A stretch of DNA of 14,161 bases from Promethearchaeota archaeon (lineage in GTDB: Archaea; Asgardarchaeota; Lokiarchaeia; Sigynarchaeales; SOKP01): the NCBI GenBank assembly GCA_016839905.1, contig JAEOTJ010000029.1, positions 1 through 14,161 of the forward strand. The letters are read 5' to 3'. Positions within the stretch are counted from its first letter, which is position 1. The number at the start of each line of letters is the position of its first letter. Below are positions 13,868 through 14,161 of this stretch, piece after piece. Under the pieces are notes generated by a model, which worked only from the letters and a program-made list of their open reading frames with translations, was not told where the DNA came from and did not search any database. Position numbers and translations under genes: made by a program.

Positions 13868-14161
13868 ATGGATTCAATATTAGTAAGAAAAGGATTGAAT
13901 AAGCTATTGAAATACATTCCTGTTGAATTTCCCTCCATGGGATGGTATTATTCAAAATTTCAACCTGAAGATGCTTTTACCTTTGAATATAATCAGCGAT
14001 CATGTATGTTCAATTATCTTAAAAGTATTTCAAAAGGAAAAAAAATATCAGAATCTCACTACAATGATTTCCAGAGATTGCAGTTTATTTCAGATGGAAT
14101 ACAAGGTTTCGTGATTCGCTCAATTCCTCGAAGATTTTGGTGTAGAATAAGTAAAGATGCG
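13868..14161 (+). CDS. Second CdhC-like protein with a different N-terminus, partial
   Basis: ATG at 13868 opens a frame that stays open to the window edge (98 codons). Residues 1-56 (MDSILVRKGLNKLLKYIPVE, FPSMGWYYSKFQPEDAF and on) do not resemble the N-terminus of the first CdhC-like protein or any family I recognise. From residue 57 it is almost the same as residues 116-156 of that protein: KKISESHYNDFQRLQF, then GFVIRSIPRRFWCRISKDA. The E-L-G-G and IGPEI segments that precede this core in the first protein are missing here, so the gene looks chimeric. The low density of changes, with 4 of 7 silent, suggests recent copying or continued constraint. Its end, including any cysteine cluster, lies outside the window. 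Confidence 0.6.
   Translation, partial: MDSILVRKGLNKLLKYIPVEFPSMGWYYSKFQPEDAFTFEYNQRSCMFNYLKSISKGKKISESHYNDFQRLQFISDGIQGFVIRSIPRRFWCRISKDA
14039..14161 (+). repeat. CdhC-like core repeat, copy 2
   Basis: This is the partner of 406-528 (offset 13633), cut by the right edge of the window. It begins at the same A-run that ends the similarity on the left in copy 1. Confidence 0.9.

Noticed and set aside
13923..14114. 63-codon frame near the right edge
   Set aside because: It overlaps the second CdhC-like gene in another frame; that frame matches a known protein segment, this one does not.
1..14161. Search for CRISPR array, tRNA or rRNA genes
   Set aside because: No regularly spaced repeats, cloverleaf-like GC-rich segments or rRNA-like sequence were seen by eye.

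Overview
The window is AT-rich, archaeal-looking DNA. The evidence is TATA-like boxes upstream of many genes, TTG/GTG starts, an archaeal/eukaryotic-type flap endonuclease (decayed) and proteins resembling acetyl-CoA synthase (CdhC). The gene mix (acyl-CoA metabolism, GPH symporter, CocE-type hydrolase, many paralogs and relics) would fit an Asgard/Lokiarchaeota-like genome, but that placement is inference; no rRNA or tRNA is present to confirm it.

Layout. 61-840 (+) is a shortened CdhC/acetyl-CoA synthase-like protein. 841-1202 is non-coding. 1203-1466 (-) is a small helix-hairpin-helix protein ending in a hairpin plus T-run, and an antisense coding-like remnant lies at 1446-1628. 1769-2835 (+) is a decayed FEN1 gene. 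3022-3789 (-) is an intact enoyl-CoA hydratase-family gene. 3880-4368 (-) is a truncated, start-less copy of a two-HTH regulator. 4706-6166 (+) is a GPH-family symporter. 6254-7495 (-) is an M20-type metallopeptidase homolog lacking several metal ligands. 7622-8521 is a graveyard holding the first 35 codons of a second enoyl-CoA hydratase, the C-terminal part of an EamA transporter and an unidentified fragment. 8534-10170 (-) is an AMP-forming acyl-CoA synthetase split in two frames at an A9 run. 10396-12192 (+) is a CocE/NonD-type hydrolase. 12221-13195 (-) is the full-length two-HTH regulator. 13526-13693 (+) is the start of an alpha/beta hydrolase, cut short. 13868 to the right edge is a second CdhC-like gene.

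How it fits together. Intact or nearly intact genes point to uptake of a small organic substrate (symporter), hydrolysis of an ester or amide (CocE) and acyl-CoA activation and processing (synthetase, hydratase). The co-functioning is inferred from proximity only. The two regulator copies, each with a similar upstream region containing a GTACCA/TGGTAC dyad, suggest an autoregulated divergent promoter.

The most striking property is repeated partial duplication. Three sequence pairs recur: CdhC-like core at 406-528 and 14039-14161; hydratase start plus promoter near 3690-3880 and 7630-7818; regulator plus upstream region at 3916-4619 and 12743-13446. Together with at least five broken genes, this marks a recombination-prone, decaying accessory region. 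No CRISPR array, insertion sequence, tRNA or complete novel defence-like system was recognised.
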